Notes: generated by a model from the sequence alone, not told the origin. 58,231 bases of DNA from Bryobacterales bacterium (GCA_003135055.1 PLDF01000230.1:1-58231); one strand, 5' to 3'; shown: positions 42,671 to 51,821, counted from the first letter of the stretch. Made by a program: numbers and translations.

Positions 42671-43393
42671 TTACATGAGGCCGGCAAAGCGCGATGTGAC
42701 GACGATACCGGCCCAGACCCTGCCCCAGAAGGTCTTCGGTTTGGCGGCAATCGTCGTCATGGTGTGAACGTCGGCCGTGATTCCGTCCACGTTCGCCGTG
42801 GTTGCGGAAGCGTCGACGCCGATCTGGCCCCATGTCTTAAGCATCGGGGGCAGCGCTCCGCGAACGTCCTGGCTCATCTGGCCGAAGTTTTCAGACGCGC
42901 GCTCGATAGCCTTCGACGTTCCCTGGAAGCGATTAAAAGCGCAATCCGGGTTATGATCGCAATCGAGATACAGCGGCAGGGCGTCGTTGACCTGCGCCGT
43001 GATGGCGGCCGTGTGATCGAATGAAGGCTTCAGGTCCCGGCGCAGGGAATCCACGGTTTCGAGCGCCGTATCCACGCGGGAAAGCGTGTCGCCCAGCCGC
43101 CGGTCCGCGGTGATGCGGACTTCCGACGCTTCGGTCATCACGTCCTTGCGCAGCGCATCGGCCTCGCGTTCCGTCCTTACCAGCAGATCGCGGCGCGAGT
43201 CGGCGATCTGCTTCGTGAGGTCGATTCGGGTCGCGGCGACTTCGCCGACCAGCGCGGACCGCGTCGCTTGAATCTCATTTGGCAGCGCCGCCACGGCCCA
43301 AGTGGCGGCGCGCACTAGAAGAACGGAGCAAACCGCCAGCGACGCAACTGCCGCCAGCAGTATGCATGCGAGGGTTTGCTGTAACGTCTTCAT
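42671..43393 (-). CDS. Membrane-anchored coiled-coil protein, unknown
   Basis: The 240-residue protein starts with a single membrane anchor (ACILLAAVASLAVCSVLLV), followed by a long charged helix with heptad pattern (EIQATRSALVGEVAATRIDL, DADALRKDVMTEASEVRIT-like) and a small Cys-containing segment (LDCDHNPDCAFNRF). The C-terminus has another weakly hydrophobic stretch (FWGRVWAGIVVTSRFAG). The start is set at MKTLQQ (43393). It is likely co-transcribed with the 42243 gene. No family recognised; DUF948-like or phage-type anchors share the architecture. Confidence 0.6.
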   Translation of the reverse strand: MKTLQQTLACILLAAVASLAVCSVLLVRAATWAVAALPNEIQATRSALVGEVAATRIDLTKQIADSRRDLLVRTEREADALRKDVMTEASEVRITADRRLGDTLSRVDTALETVDSLRRDLKPSFDHTAAITAQVNDALPLYLDCDHNPDCAFNRFQGTSKAIERASENFGQMSQDVRGALPPMLKTWGQIGVDASATTANVDGITADVHTMTTIAAKPKTFWGRVWAGIVVTSRFAGLM

Positions 43394-43638
43394 GGCCCAC
43401 AGTTGCATGTCGCGTTGCGGCTGCAAGGCATCAATCCCCGTAGGTTATTGAAACTAAAGTGAAAATAAATTGCGAGTTGCTGTGATCGGTTTACCGGCCA
43501 ATCTCAGAATGCAGATCCTTGGCAAGGTAAGACGAGATTTTTCTTCCAGATGGAAGTGTGATGAGTAGGCGCGAAGGCGGAACAACCGGACAACGTTCGA
43601 GCGGTGATCCGGAAGCAGGCCTTCGCTGCCCGCGGTGA

Positions 43639-44106
43639 TTGTATTTATCCCATGGAATGACGCCGAAGGCAAGCCTTTGGCGACGATTCGCCTTTGGTCC
43701 GGCTTGCCGGCAGACCTCCGTGATTGGGCATGGATGGCGGAACCGCCGGGCGCATGATGCGGGCCATATCTCGATCCGCATTCAGCGCGGCATCTGCAAA
43801 CTCTGCAACCGGACCCCGACCATGCTCCCGGACTGGCTGGTTCCCGGTGGGCGCTATAGCCTCACCGCCCGTCAACAAGCCGCACGGCTCGCCAGCGAAC
43901 CACAGCGCGCCGTGGAAGAGTGCGTTCCAGATAGCGCCGATCCGGACCGTTGCGCGGACCCCTCTACGGTGCGGCGCTGGCTGCGCCGCCGGCCGGAAAG
44001 TCTGCGTCTGCGCCTGATCGCAAATTGGCCGTGGCCGCCCACCCTGCTTGCCTGGGATTGGAAGGCGGCCAGCCGTATTCTGATCCCGGAGATCAGCTCG
44101 ACGTGA
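43639..44106 (+). pseudogene. DUF6431-type zinc-binding protein, N-terminally cut
   Basis: From about residue 25 the frame reads VIGHGWRNRRAHDAGHIS, RIQRGICKLCNRTPTMLPDW, GGRYSLTARQQAARLA, and PDSADPDRCADPSTVRRWLR, the DUF6431 core with a CxxC zinc site and a helix-turn-helix. The expected N-terminal zinc half (CPxC) is missing and the first 25 residues look random. The gene ends in TGA overlapping the GTG of the next frame, so the pair was once co-translated. Such proteins occur in acidobacterial mobile islands. Confidence 0.55.
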
Positions 44107-44282
44107 CCGGCGAACAACGATACCGCTTGCGGCGGAGGATTCCGCTACTCACTTATCTCAAACAACATGGATGGAAACCGACGGCCCACAGCAAGTCCGA
44201 AGAGGTGTGCGGTTTGTGCCCGCTGCATCGCGACAGCCGGCCATCGTTCTATGTCAACCGCCGCAAGGATGTTTTCTACTGA
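44103..44282 (+). pseudogene. Truncated CHC2 zinc-finger primase-like protein
   Basis: The 59-residue frame reads RRIPLLTYLKQHGWKPTAHS, EEVCGLCPLHRDSRPSFYV and NRRKDVFY then stops. It is the first zinc-finger domain of a CHC2 (DnaG-like) protein; the next expected residue after VFY is a Cys, and TGC is replaced by TGA here. The rest of the primase is absent. The GTG start overlaps the stop of the DUF6431 frame. Confidence 0.65.
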
Positions 44283-44680
44283 GCTGGCGGCGAAACACGA
44301 TCCGAGAGGGAAGTTCCGCAACGACTTCCTGAACACTTATATCTTCGCGCGCTAACTGGCCAAGGGCTTCGCCCTTGATATCCCTGGGATACGGGAGTCG
44401 AGGGAGTCAGGAAGCCGGAAGTCGGAAGGTGCGGCGAACTAACTAAGCTAACTATCGAATCGCGAAGGTCGTAACACGGTGTCTTCGGTAGACCAGGTGG
44501 ATTGGAAGATTCCCGTAAACCAGTCTGGCGGCGGTCTATACTCCGCCGTTTCGAGAGGATCTATCCACATCTCATCATCAGGGTGCCCGTTCACTTGACC
44601 CGGAAAAGGCCTACTTCCTGTTTGTGCGTCCGCAATGGATAGTCAAGCGCCGAGGTAACCTGAGCGTCAGGACTCGCTAA
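44283..44680. other. 398-bp gap with a small hairpin
   Basis: CAAGGGC-TTC-GCCCTTG at 44361-44377 is a perfect hairpin without a U run. Just before it a short frame reads KFRNDFLNTYIFAR and stops, perhaps the very end of the element that carried the CHC2 gene. The rest is unassigned. Confidence 0.4.
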
Positions 44681-45016
44681 ATGGCCGAACGACCCACGTC
44701 CTTTGCTCAGCAAGAGATCCTCGCGCCGCTGGGGCTTACGAAAGGAAAGCTTATCAGCTTATCTATGTCGCAAAAAAAGATTTCTAGCGGTGTGGTACAC
44801 GGAGTGCCCGCAGATTTAAGAAAAGCACTTACATCCGACCCGCAAGCGTTAACGGCATGGGAGGATATTACGCCGCTCGCACGCAACGAGTGGATATGTT
44901 GGATTGAGTCAGCTAAGAAAGTAGAAACTAGAAGCCGCCGGATCGAGTGGGGCTGTTCAAGTCTTAAGGATGGAAAACGACGCCCCTGTTGTTGGACGGG
45001 ATGCGCCCACCGCTAA
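44681..45016 (+). CDS. YdeI/OmpD-associated family protein
   Basis: The 111-residue protein has the conserved C-terminal half of the YdeI family: VPADLRKALTSDPQALTAWE, ITPLARNEWICWIESAKKVE and KRRPCCWTGCAHR. Most of it is this one domain. The first 30-40 residues are not typical, so the start may be ATG 44768 (MSQKKISSG) instead of 44681. The family is linked to protection against stress and antimicrobial peptides in enterics; its biochemistry is unknown. It stands alone. Confidence 0.7.
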   Translation: MAERPTSFAQQEILAPLGLTKGKLISLSMSQKKISSGVVHGVPADLRKALTSDPQALTAWEDITPLARNEWICWIESAKKVETRSRRIEWGCSSLKDGKRRPCCWTGCAHR

Positions 45017-45229
45017 TGCCAAGATGGTCAAACTGGACATTGCGACCGCGGACTGGAGTCGGCCAACTTCCGGTTTGCGCGTGACACCATCGGAATAATC
45101 GAAACTCCGCGATACGTTCCCTAATGGAATGGGCGATCGGACGGCAAGAGCCGCTCGGCGAGGGGAGCGAGGTCGGGCGGCGCTGCCCCATGAAGCCCCG
45201 GCCAGCGCTCGGCAGTCTGCAGCGCCTTG

Positions 45230-45619
45230 TCAGGCCGCAGAGAGCGCACCGATCGTAACGTAATATCCGTCCGGATCTCGGAGCGAGAACTCCTTGGTTT
45301 GAGTGTTCGGATTCACGTGGGGCTCCTCTTCGAGCCGAGTGACGAGAGAGCGTGCCCTTTGAAGCGCCAGGTCGAAATCATCGACACGGAAAAACAACAG
45401 GAGCCCGTTGCCGGGTGTCCCGTGATCGGGGCTCATCAATGAGGGATGCTCGTGGGCGCCCCACTGGTGGAGGCAGAGCAAGACAGTTCCATCTGAATCG
45501 AGGATTTGCCCAAAGTAATCATGGGCAGGAAGGGTAGCCGGCTGACCGAACAGCGCCTGGTACCATTTCAAGCTGCCCGGCACGTCGCCTACCCCTATGA
45601 TCGTCCACGTGCGCTTCAT
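45230..45619 (-). CDS. VOC-family (glyoxalase-like) protein
   Basis: The 129-residue protein has a vicinal-oxygen-chelate fold: TWTIIGVGDVPGSLKWYQAL and FGQPATLPAHDYFGQILDSD form the first module, GLLLFFRVDDFDLALQRA and KEFSLRDPDGYYVTIG the second. It fits single-domain lyase/dioxygenase/resistance proteins in length. Possible metal ligands include His and the Glu of KEFSLRDPDG. Substrate not predictable. It is convergent with the YdeI gene. Confidence 0.85.
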   Translation of the reverse strand: MKRTWTIIGVGDVPGSLKWYQALFGQPATLPAHDYFGQILDSDGTVLLCLHQWGAHEHPSLMSPDHGTPGNGLLLFFRVDDFDLALQRARSLVTRLEEEPHVNPNTQTKEFSLRDPDGYYVTIGALSAA

Positions 45620-46116
45620 CGGGTACCCCTCTGCGGACTAATTCTTGTTTACACCGACCTGGATACAACCGGGTCATGGACGGCCTAAAACGAAGTAGCC
45701 GCCGACAACCCATTGTGTTTACATTCGCTTCTACCATATCCCAGAACTTGCCGTACTGTTTTATGCCGACAGGCGGCTCAGGCTAAACCTGCCATCGCCT
45801 AGAGATAGATCCTCTCAGACTGGCGAATCGTCAGCAAACAGGAAGTAATCCAGTTGAGCGAAAACGCCGCCTCGGACCTTGGCCCTGCCGGGTCGCCCCG
45901 AATCCGGGCCTTTTTGAGCGATAGATCCTCCCTGGTCGCGTAGCGTTTACCGATTCCTGGCGCTAACAGTCCCGCTAGCGAAAAATGCGGGTGATGGGGT
46001 CTTCCGGGACGGTCGAGTCCGGTTCGATGAAGTAGTCACCGAACAACCCAACCTCAGTCCGGACTGAATCTTGGCTGCTTTATCTTACACGCCGATAAGG
46101 CCGGCCATCAAGCCTG
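45620..46116. other. 497-bp gap with a possible gene tail
   Basis: On the minus strand 45978-46080 reads DSVRTEVGLFGDYFIEPD and DPITRIFR before a stop, preceded by another stop, so it could be the tail of a lost gene. No full gene is visible. Confidence 0.3.
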
Positions 46117-47607
46117 TCAAGCCAGCGCGCTGCGCTTCCGGCTGAACGGAAAGTAGATCGCAAAGCCGATGAACAGCCACACGAAGAACCGGAGCCACGT
46201 CACCAGCGGCAGGCCCATCATCAGCACCACGCAACACACGATCGATATGATCGGGAACAGCGGCACGAACGGCACGCGGAACGAGCGCGGACGCTCGGGC
46301 TGCTTCTTGCGCAGCACGATCACGCCCAACGAAACCAGCACGAAGGCGAACAGCGTGCCGATATTCGAAAGCTCGGCGAATGTGTCGATGTCCCAGATGC
46401 CCGCCGGGATACCCACCACGAAGCCCGCAATCCACGTGCTGACGTACGGCGTGCGGAAGCGCTCATGTACCCTCGAAAACAACGCCGGCAGCAGCCGGTC
46501 GCGCGACATCGCGAACCAGATGCGCGCCTGGCCGTATTGGTAGACCAGCAGCGACGAGAGCATCCCCATCAGCGCGCCCGCGGTCACAATCAACCGCAGG
46601 CGGTTATACCCGAGGGCCTTCAACGCATCCGCCACCGGCGAATCGGTACCCAGCGTCTGGTAATTCGCGATGCCCGTCAGCACCAGCGAAACGCCGCAGT
46701 ACAGAATGGTGCAGATAATCAGCGTGGCGATAATGCCGATCGGCAGGTCGCGCTGCGGGCGATTGCATTCCTCGGCGGCGGTGGAGATGGAATCGAAACC
46801 AATATAGGTGAAGAAGACGATGGAAGCGCCGGTGAGAATGCCCGAGAATCCATGCGGCGCGAACGGATGCCAGTTGCCGGGATGGATGGCGTTGGCGGCG
46901 CCCAGGCAGAACAGCAGGATGGCTGCGATCTTGATGATCACCATGGTGGTGTTGACCCTGGCGCTCTCGCGCACGCCGCGCACCAGCACCCACGTCACCA
47001 GCATGGTGATGAGCAGCGCCGGAATGTTGAACCACCCGGCGGGACCTCCAGCCGCCGGAAACGGCGGGTAGGCGAGTTGCGGTGGCAAGTGAAACCCGAA
47101 AAGATTGTCGAACAGGTCCTGCAGATACGCCGAGAATCCGACCGCCACCGACATGTTCGAGACGGCATACTCCAGAATCAGGTCCCACCCGATGATCCAC
47201 GCCACAATCTCGCCCAGGATGGCGTAGGCGTACGTGTACGCGCTGCCGGCGATGGGGATCATCGAGGCCAGCTCCGCGTAGCACAGGCCCGCGAACGCGC
47301 AGGCGATGGCCACCAGAAGGAATGAAATCGTAATCGCCGGTCCGGCGCCGGGGCGGCCCAACTGCGACGCGGCCTGAGATCCGTTCAGCAGCAAATCGAT
47401 CACCGTCGAGTTGAGGATGGATTTGATGGGGATCACCCTGCCGGCGGCGGCCGTACCGGTAAGCGTGAAGATACCGCTGCCGATCACGGCGCCGATGCCG
47501 AGCGCGGTGAGACTCCACGGGCCGAGGGTTTTGCGAAGACTTTTGTGCGGGTCCTCGGACGCCGCAATCAGGTCGTCGATGCTCTTCGTGCGGAAGAGTT
47601 GGCTCAT
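46117..47607 (-). CDS. APC-superfamily amino acid permease
   Basis: The 496-residue protein has 12-14 membrane helices. SLTALGIGAVIGSGIFTLTG is the conserved first-helix motif, GLCYAELASMIPIAGSAYTY the second/third helix signature, FFTYIGFDSISTAAEECNRP the sixth-to-seventh region and FAMSRDRLLPALFSRVHERF the later cytoplasmic loop. This is the cationic amino acid transporter-like (CAT/YfnA) group that imports amino acids by proton symport. Substrate not predictable. It is downstream of and parallel with the small basic protein gene by 21 bp, possibly in one operon. Confidence 0.92.
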   Translation of the reverse strand: MSQLFRTKSIDDLIAASEDPHKSLRKTLGPWSLTALGIGAVIGSGIFTLTGTAAAGRVIPIKSILNSTVIDLLLNGSQAASQLGRPGAGPAITISFLLVAIACAFAGLCYAELASMIPIAGSAYTYAYAILGEIVAWIIGWDLILEYAVSNMSVAVGFSAYLQDLFDNLFGFHLPPQLAYPPFPAAGGPAGWFNIPALLITMLVTWVLVRGVRESARVNTTMVIIKIAAILLFCLGAANAIHPGNWHPFAPHGFSGILTGASIVFFTYIGFDSISTAAEECNRPQRDLPIGIIATLIICTILYCGVSLVLTGIANYQTLGTDSPVADALKALGYNRLRLIVTAGALMGMLSSLLVYQYGQARIWFAMSRDRLLPALFSRVHERFRTPYVSTWIAGFVVGIPAGIWDIDTFAELSNIGTLFAFVLVSLGVIVLRKKQPERPRSFRVPFVPLFPIISIVCCVVLMMGLPLVTWLRFFVWLFIGFAIYFPFSRKRSALA

Positions 47608-47628
47608 GAAAAAGCCGCCGGAAACGTC

Positions 47629-47787
47629 TTAGCGCTTCCGCTGGCCCTGCGCCTGACGGCGGATCTTCTTCTTCATGGAGCCGCGCGCCACGCCCGCCGC
47701 GCGCTTGGCCTTGGGAGCGGCCTTTTTGCGCGCCGTGCGCTTTACCTTCTTGCGTTCGGCCTTATCGGTGAGGTTCTTCGTGTTCAT
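47629..47787 (-). CDS. Very basic 52-residue protein coupled to the helicase
   Basis: ATG at 47787-47785 shares its A with the TGA of the helicase gene (TGATG), so translation is likely coupled. The product has 13 Lys and 9 Arg in 52 residues and only two acidic residues: KAERKKVKRTARKKAAPKAK, then RAAGVARGSMKKKIRRQAQG. It resembles histone H1-like or RNA-binding tails and is low in hydrophobic residues. No family recognised. Nucleic-acid binding near the helicase's work is an inference. Confidence 0.6.
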   Translation of the reverse strand: MNTKNLTDKAERKKVKRTARKKAAPKAKRAAGVARGSMKKKIRRQAQGQRKR

Positions 47788-50144
47788 CAGTCCCTTTTCA
47801 GCCCCGCGTATTTTTCGATCAGCTTTTTTAATCCGAATCGCGGAAAGTTAACTGTGATCTTAGCATCATCGCCGTCGCCTTCGCGCCTCACCACCATGCC
47901 CGTGCCGTACTTGGGATGCTGAACGGTCATACCGGCGCGCGCCGAGCGGCGCTGGGGCGTGGGCGGGGGCGCCGCGGGCAAAGGCTTGTCGGGAACCGGC
48001 GGACGCGGAAGCGGCGGCGCCGCTGGCCGGCTCGCGTTGAACGGCAATCCGCGCTCGCCGAAGAACTGCGAGATATTTTCCAGCGAGTTGTACGTCTTGC
48101 CGGTGAAAGTATTGCGCTGCGCCGCCTGGCGCACGCTGTGGCGCGAGGCGTAGAGGTCCAGTTCGCCCGCCTCATCCCGAGGGCTCAGGTCCGCGATGAG
48201 ATGCTCGGGCACTTCGGCGAGGAACCCGGAGGGCGTCGACCGTTCCTGCTCGCCGCCGCCGAAGCGCCGCCGGAATTTGGCCCACGTGAGGACCAGCCGC
48301 TTGCGGGCGCGCGTCATGCCCACATAACACAGCCGCCGCTCCTCTTCGAGCGCATCCTCGGAGCCGCTCGACCGGCTGTGCGGAAACAGGCCATGCTCCA
48401 GCCCGGAAAGGAACACCACCGGAAACTCCAGCCCCTTGGCATTGTGCAGCGTCATCAAGGTCACGGGCGATTGCTCGTCCACGTTATCGGCATCCGCCGC
48501 CAGCGCCACGTGATCGAGAAAATCGGAAAGGCTTTCGCCGCGCTCGGCGGCTTCGGAAGCCGCGTTGATCAGCTCATCCAGGTTATCGAGGCGGGTTTCG
48601 GATTCCGGCGTCTTCTCCTGCTGCAGCATGCGGCGGTAGCCGGTGCGGTCCAGAATGAACCTGATCAAATCGGGAAGCGGCGAGGAAAGCGCCACCAGCG
48701 ACATTTCCTGAATCATATTGCGGAACGTCACCAGCGCCGATTGCGACCGGGTCGAGAGAGGGTCGCTGACGCCCGGCCCCGGCCGGGTTCCGGACATGCT
48801 GCGCTCAATGGCGTGCCAGAGGCTCAGCCCTTGCTCGCGGCCGAGTTTTTCGAGCTGGTCCACGGTGGTGCGGCCGATGCCGCGCGCCGGCGTATTGATG
48901 ACGCGCAGCACGCTGACGGAATCGGCGGTGGAAGCCGTCAATTTGAGGTAAGCCACAACGTCTTTAATTTCGGCGCGCTGATAAAAACTGAAGCCGCCCA
49001 CCACGTTGTACTTGCGCCCGTAGCGCCGTAGCGCTTCTTCGATCTGCCGCGACTGGGAATTGGTGCGGTAGAGAACCGCCACGTGTTCCGCGGGGTTCGC
49101 GACCAGGTGCTTCTCGATGGAATCGGCGATGAACAGGGCCTCGTTGCCGGCGTCGTACCCGGCATAGAGGCCGATTTTTTCCCCCGCCGCCGCATGGGTC
49201 CACAGCGTCTTCCCCTTGCGCGCCTTGTTATTCTCTACCACCGCGCCGGCCGCGGCCAAAATGTTCTTGGTGGAGCGGTAATTCTGCTCCAGGCGGATGG
49301 TCTTGGCGTCGGGAAAATCGCGCTCGAAATCGAGGATATTACGTAAATCGGCGCCGCGCCAGCTATAGATGGATTGATCTTCGTCGCCCACCACGCAAAC
49401 ATTGCCGTGCCTCTCGGAAAGCAGCCGCATCATCTCATACTGGGTGCGGTTGGTGTCCTGATACTCGTCGATCATGACGTAGCTCAGGCGGCGGTTCCAG
49501 GATTCGCGGGTGGGGTCGTCGTGGCGCAGCAGGCGCACGGCTTCAAGAAGCAGGTCGTCGAAATCGAGCGCGTTGGCGCTGTGCAACGCCTTTTCATAAT
49601 GCTCGAAAATAGCCGCCAGAGCTTCGCTTTCCTTGTTGGCGGCCTGCTTGTAGATGTCCTGCGGCGTTTGCTTGACGTTCTTGGCGTGGCTGATGCGCGA
49701 GAGCGCCGCGCGGTACTGCATGAACTCTTTTTCGTCGAGACCGAGCGCACGGTATGCAGCCTTAACGATGGCGAGCTGATCCTCGTCGTCATAGATGGTG
49801 AAGCGCCGCGTGAAGCCGGGGCGGATGCGCGCCAGAGGGTCGCCATCGCGCCGCAGCAGGCGCGTGCAGAAGGAGTGGAACGTGGAAAGCAGCGGGTCGG
49901 ATTCCAGGCGCTCTTCCGCCAGCAGCGATGCCACGCGATCGCGCATTTCCCCGGCGGCTTTATTGGTGAAGGTAACGGCGAGAATCGCCGACGGCGGCAC
50001 GCGCTTGGCGGTGACAATGTGCGCGATGCGATGCACGATCACGCGAGTCTTGCCGCTTCCCGCGCCAGCCAGGATTAACAGCGGCCCTTCCGTGTGGCTT
50101 ACGGCTTCGCGTTGCTGCGCGTTCAGCCCTTTAAGAAAATCCAT
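47787..50144 (-). CDS. pcrA: ATP-dependent DNA helicase, PcrA/UvrD type
   Basis: This SF1A helicase unwinds DNA 3' to 5' in excision and mismatch repair and removes RecA filaments. The 785-residue protein has all motifs: Walker A GAGSGKTRV (about 27-35), DEYQDTNRTQYEM (motif II), VGDEDQSIYSWRGADLRNIL (III), LEQNYRSTKN (IV), TLHNAKGLEFPVVFLSGLEH (V) and VGMTRARKRLVL (VI). The C-terminal 65 residues include VQHPKYGTGMVVRREGDG, the Tudor-like tail that contacts RNA polymerase in PcrA. It has a 37-residue gene 31 nt upstream and the basic protein downstream. Confidence 0.95.
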   Translation of the reverse strand: MDFLKGLNAQQREAVSHTEGPLLILAGAGSGKTRVIVHRIAHIVTAKRVPPSAILAVTFTNKAAGEMRDRVASLLAEERLESDPLLSTFHSFCTRLLRRDGDPLARIRPGFTRRFTIYDDEDQLAIVKAAYRALGLDEKEFMQYRAALSRISHAKNVKQTPQDIYKQAANKESEALAAIFEHYEKALHSANALDFDDLLLEAVRLLRHDDPTRESWNRRLSYVMIDEYQDTNRTQYEMMRLLSERHGNVCVVGDEDQSIYSWRGADLRNILDFERDFPDAKTIRLEQNYRSTKNILAAAGAVVENNKARKGKTLWTHAAAGEKIGLYAGYDAGNEALFIADSIEKHLVANPAEHVAVLYRTNSQSRQIEEALRRYGRKYNVVGGFSFYQRAEIKDVVAYLKLTASTADSVSVLRVINTPARGIGRTTVDQLEKLGREQGLSLWHAIERSMSGTRPGPGVSDPLSTRSQSALVTFRNMIQEMSLVALSSPLPDLIRFILDRTGYRRMLQQEKTPESETRLDNLDELINAASEAAERGESLSDFLDHVALAADADNVDEQSPVTLMTLHNAKGLEFPVVFLSGLEHGLFPHSRSSGSEDALEEERRLCYVGMTRARKRLVLTWAKFRRRFGGGEQERSTPSGFLAEVPEHLIADLSPRDEAGELDLYASRHSVRQAAQRNTFTGKTYNSLENISQFFGERGLPFNASRPAAPPLPRPPVPDKPLPAAPPPTPQRRSARAGMTVQHPKYGTGMVVRREGDGDDAKITVNFPRFGLKKLIEKYAGLKRD

Positions 50145-50175
50145 GAATTAGAATTCACTTTGAATTGTATCGCAC

Positions 50176-50289
50176 TCAGCGGGGGCGCACGGGCGCGAGC
50201 AGCGGCGTGCCCGGTCCCGGAGGCGTCATGAGCGCGTATAGCAAGGCCAGTACGAGTATTGCAATGACTATGAGGTCGGATTCTGACAT
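50176..50289 (-). CDS. Small single-pass membrane protein
   Basis: ATG 50289 to TGA 50176 encodes 37 residues: a polar start (SESD), one membrane helix (LIVIAILVLALLYALM) and a Pro-rich tail (TPPGPGTPLLAPVRPR). GGAG lies 12 nt upstream. It ends 31 nt before the pcrA ATG in the same direction, so it probably heads the operon. No family recognised; being this small it could be a chance frame, but the membrane segment is convincing. Confidence 0.5.
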   Translation of the reverse strand: MSESDLIVIAILVLALLYALMTPPGPGTPLLAPVRPR

Positions 50290-50499
50290 GAATTCTCTTG
50301 CTCCAACGAATAACTCGGCCTCGCCAACAGGGGTCGCTGAAGAACGGGTACAGTACGCCTGAGGACTATTGGCTGTTCGATTTGTTCAGTATAGCACATG
50401 GCGCGGTTCAGGCGGAAGTCTGCGACGCCAGGAAACGCGCCCGCCATGGAGGAAGTGGCAGTCTATCGCACCCAAAAGAAGCCCGCAATCCCGTCCGGC

Positions 50500-50888
50500 C
50501 GTCGTGGAACCGGGCCTTCAGCGGGCCGGTGATGGTTGGCTCGCCAAACGGATATTTGGATCCGAATGCGCTTTTGACGCCCGGTGCCTGGTACGTATGG
50601 TAAAGGTGGGCGCGATGTGTTGATTGGCCAGGGCACCTGGGAACACCCCGGGGAACTGATTTTTCGCTGGTCAAGAACACCGTTGCTCAAAAACACCAGT
50701 CTTCGAAAAAACGAATCTGCAATTCCGTGCGGAGTTCCTCAATGTACGTATTGAATCGCGCAGCTTCAGCACGCCGAAAGCGGCGGTCCTCACTTCCGCG
50801 ACCAAGGTTCCGGCGCCAACGGCGGGTGCGATCGCGGCCACATCTACCACATCGCGGCACATAATTCAGGTTGAAGCTGCTTCGGTGA
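50500..50888 (+). pseudogene. C-terminal remnant of a TonB-dependent (Oar-like) receptor
   Basis: Broken frames spell out the end of a large acidobacterial TonB-dependent receptor: FSGPVMVGSPNGYLDPNALL, then after a stop GRDVLIGQGTW, then LQFRAEFLNVRIESRSF, STPKAAVLTSATKVPAPTAG and finally TSRH with a shifted FRLKLLR at 50888. That order (PNALL, GRDVLIGPGT, LQFRAEFFN, TSRQIQFGLKL) is the standard barrel end. At least three frame changes are needed, so it is dead. No upstream barrel remains. Confidence 0.65.
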
Positions 50889-50934
50889 GTGCGATTCATG
50901 GATCTTTTCCAAGGGCCGGATCGTAAAATAAAGT

Positions 50935-51813
50935 ATGCATACGATTCGGGGTGCTCTTCTTACCGCTCTCAGCGGTTTCGCCGCTTTCAGCCAGACTCCT
51001 ACGGCGCGGCCGGAATTCGAGGTAGCGTCGGTGAAACCGTCCATCGAGTCCGCGAATGCGATGGCCAATGTCAGCCGCGGTTTGCATATCGACGGCGCCA
51101 TGGTCAGTTTCAACGGGATGCCGCTGAAGTGGTACATACACTACGCATACACCGTGAAAGAGTCTCAGGTCTCCGGGCCCGACTGGCTCAACTCGGAAAG
51201 GGTCGACATCGTCGCCAAGTTGCCAGCCGGCGCGACTCGCGAACAGATTCCGGCAATGATGCAGGCGTTGCTCGCGGACCGATTCAAACTGACGCTGCAT
51301 CGCGATAGCAAAGAGTTCCCCGTCTACGCCCTCGTCGTGGGGAAAAACGGGGCGAAGATAAAGGCATCGCCCCTCGACGCCGATACCGACGACGGTCCCG
51401 GCAAGGCCAATGTCGACGTCAACGTCACTGGCGGCGACCGTGGCGCCACAGTCAGTCTGGGCAAGGGAGCGTCGGTTGCGTTCGAGGCTCAACGCCTGGT
51501 GGCCAAGAAGGTTACGATGTCGTACCTGGCCGATTCGCTGGCGCGATTCGTGGACCGCCCGGTAGTGGATCTGACCGATCTGAAGGGAACCTACGACTGC
51601 ACCATCGACTACAACCTGGACGATTTGCGCGCGCTGATTCTGTCGTCGGCCCCTCCCGGCACTCCGCTGCCTCCCAGGCAGGCGGAAGTCGGCGACACGG
51701 GCGTTTCTCTTATGGATTCCCTGCAGGCGCTGGGCCTTAAGTTGGAGCCGCGCAAGGCTCCGCTGGATATCCTCGTGATCGATCATTTGGAAAAAGCGCC
51801 CACCGCGAACTGA
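50935..51813 (+). CDS. TIGR03435-family secreted protein
   Basis: The 292-residue protein has an exported N-terminus (MHTIRGALLTALSGFAAFSQ), FEVASVKPSIE, WLNSERVDIVAKLPAGATRE, MMQALLADRFKLTLHRDSKE, FPVYALVVGKNGAKIK, VDRPVVDLTDLKGTYDCTID and LQALGLKLEPRKAPLDIL, the conserved order of the Solibacter family TIGR03435. Function is unknown. TAAAAT ends 5 nt before the ATG and overlaps the dead receptor's frame. There is no Shine-Dalgarno. REP-like palindromes follow the stop. Confidence 0.9.
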   Translation: MHTIRGALLTALSGFAAFSQTPTARPEFEVASVKPSIESANAMANVSRGLHIDGAMVSFNGMPLKWYIHYAYTVKESQVSGPDWLNSERVDIVAKLPAGATREQIPAMMQALLADRFKLTLHRDSKEFPVYALVVGKNGAKIKASPLDADTDDGPGKANVDVNVTGGDRGATVSLGKGASVAFEAQRLVAKKVTMSYLADSLARFVDRPVVDLTDLKGTYDCTIDYNLDDLRALILSSAPPGTPLPPRQAEVGDTGVSLMDSLQALGLKLEPRKAPLDILVIDHLEKAPTAN

Positions 51814-51821
51814 GTAATGTG

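Noticed and set aside
46465..47325. 286-residue plus-strand frame
   Set aside because: Antisense of the amino acid permease; extreme Arg/His/Gln composition.
47916..49031. 371-residue plus-strand frame
   Set aside because: Antisense of pcrA, Arg/Gly-rich, no start context.
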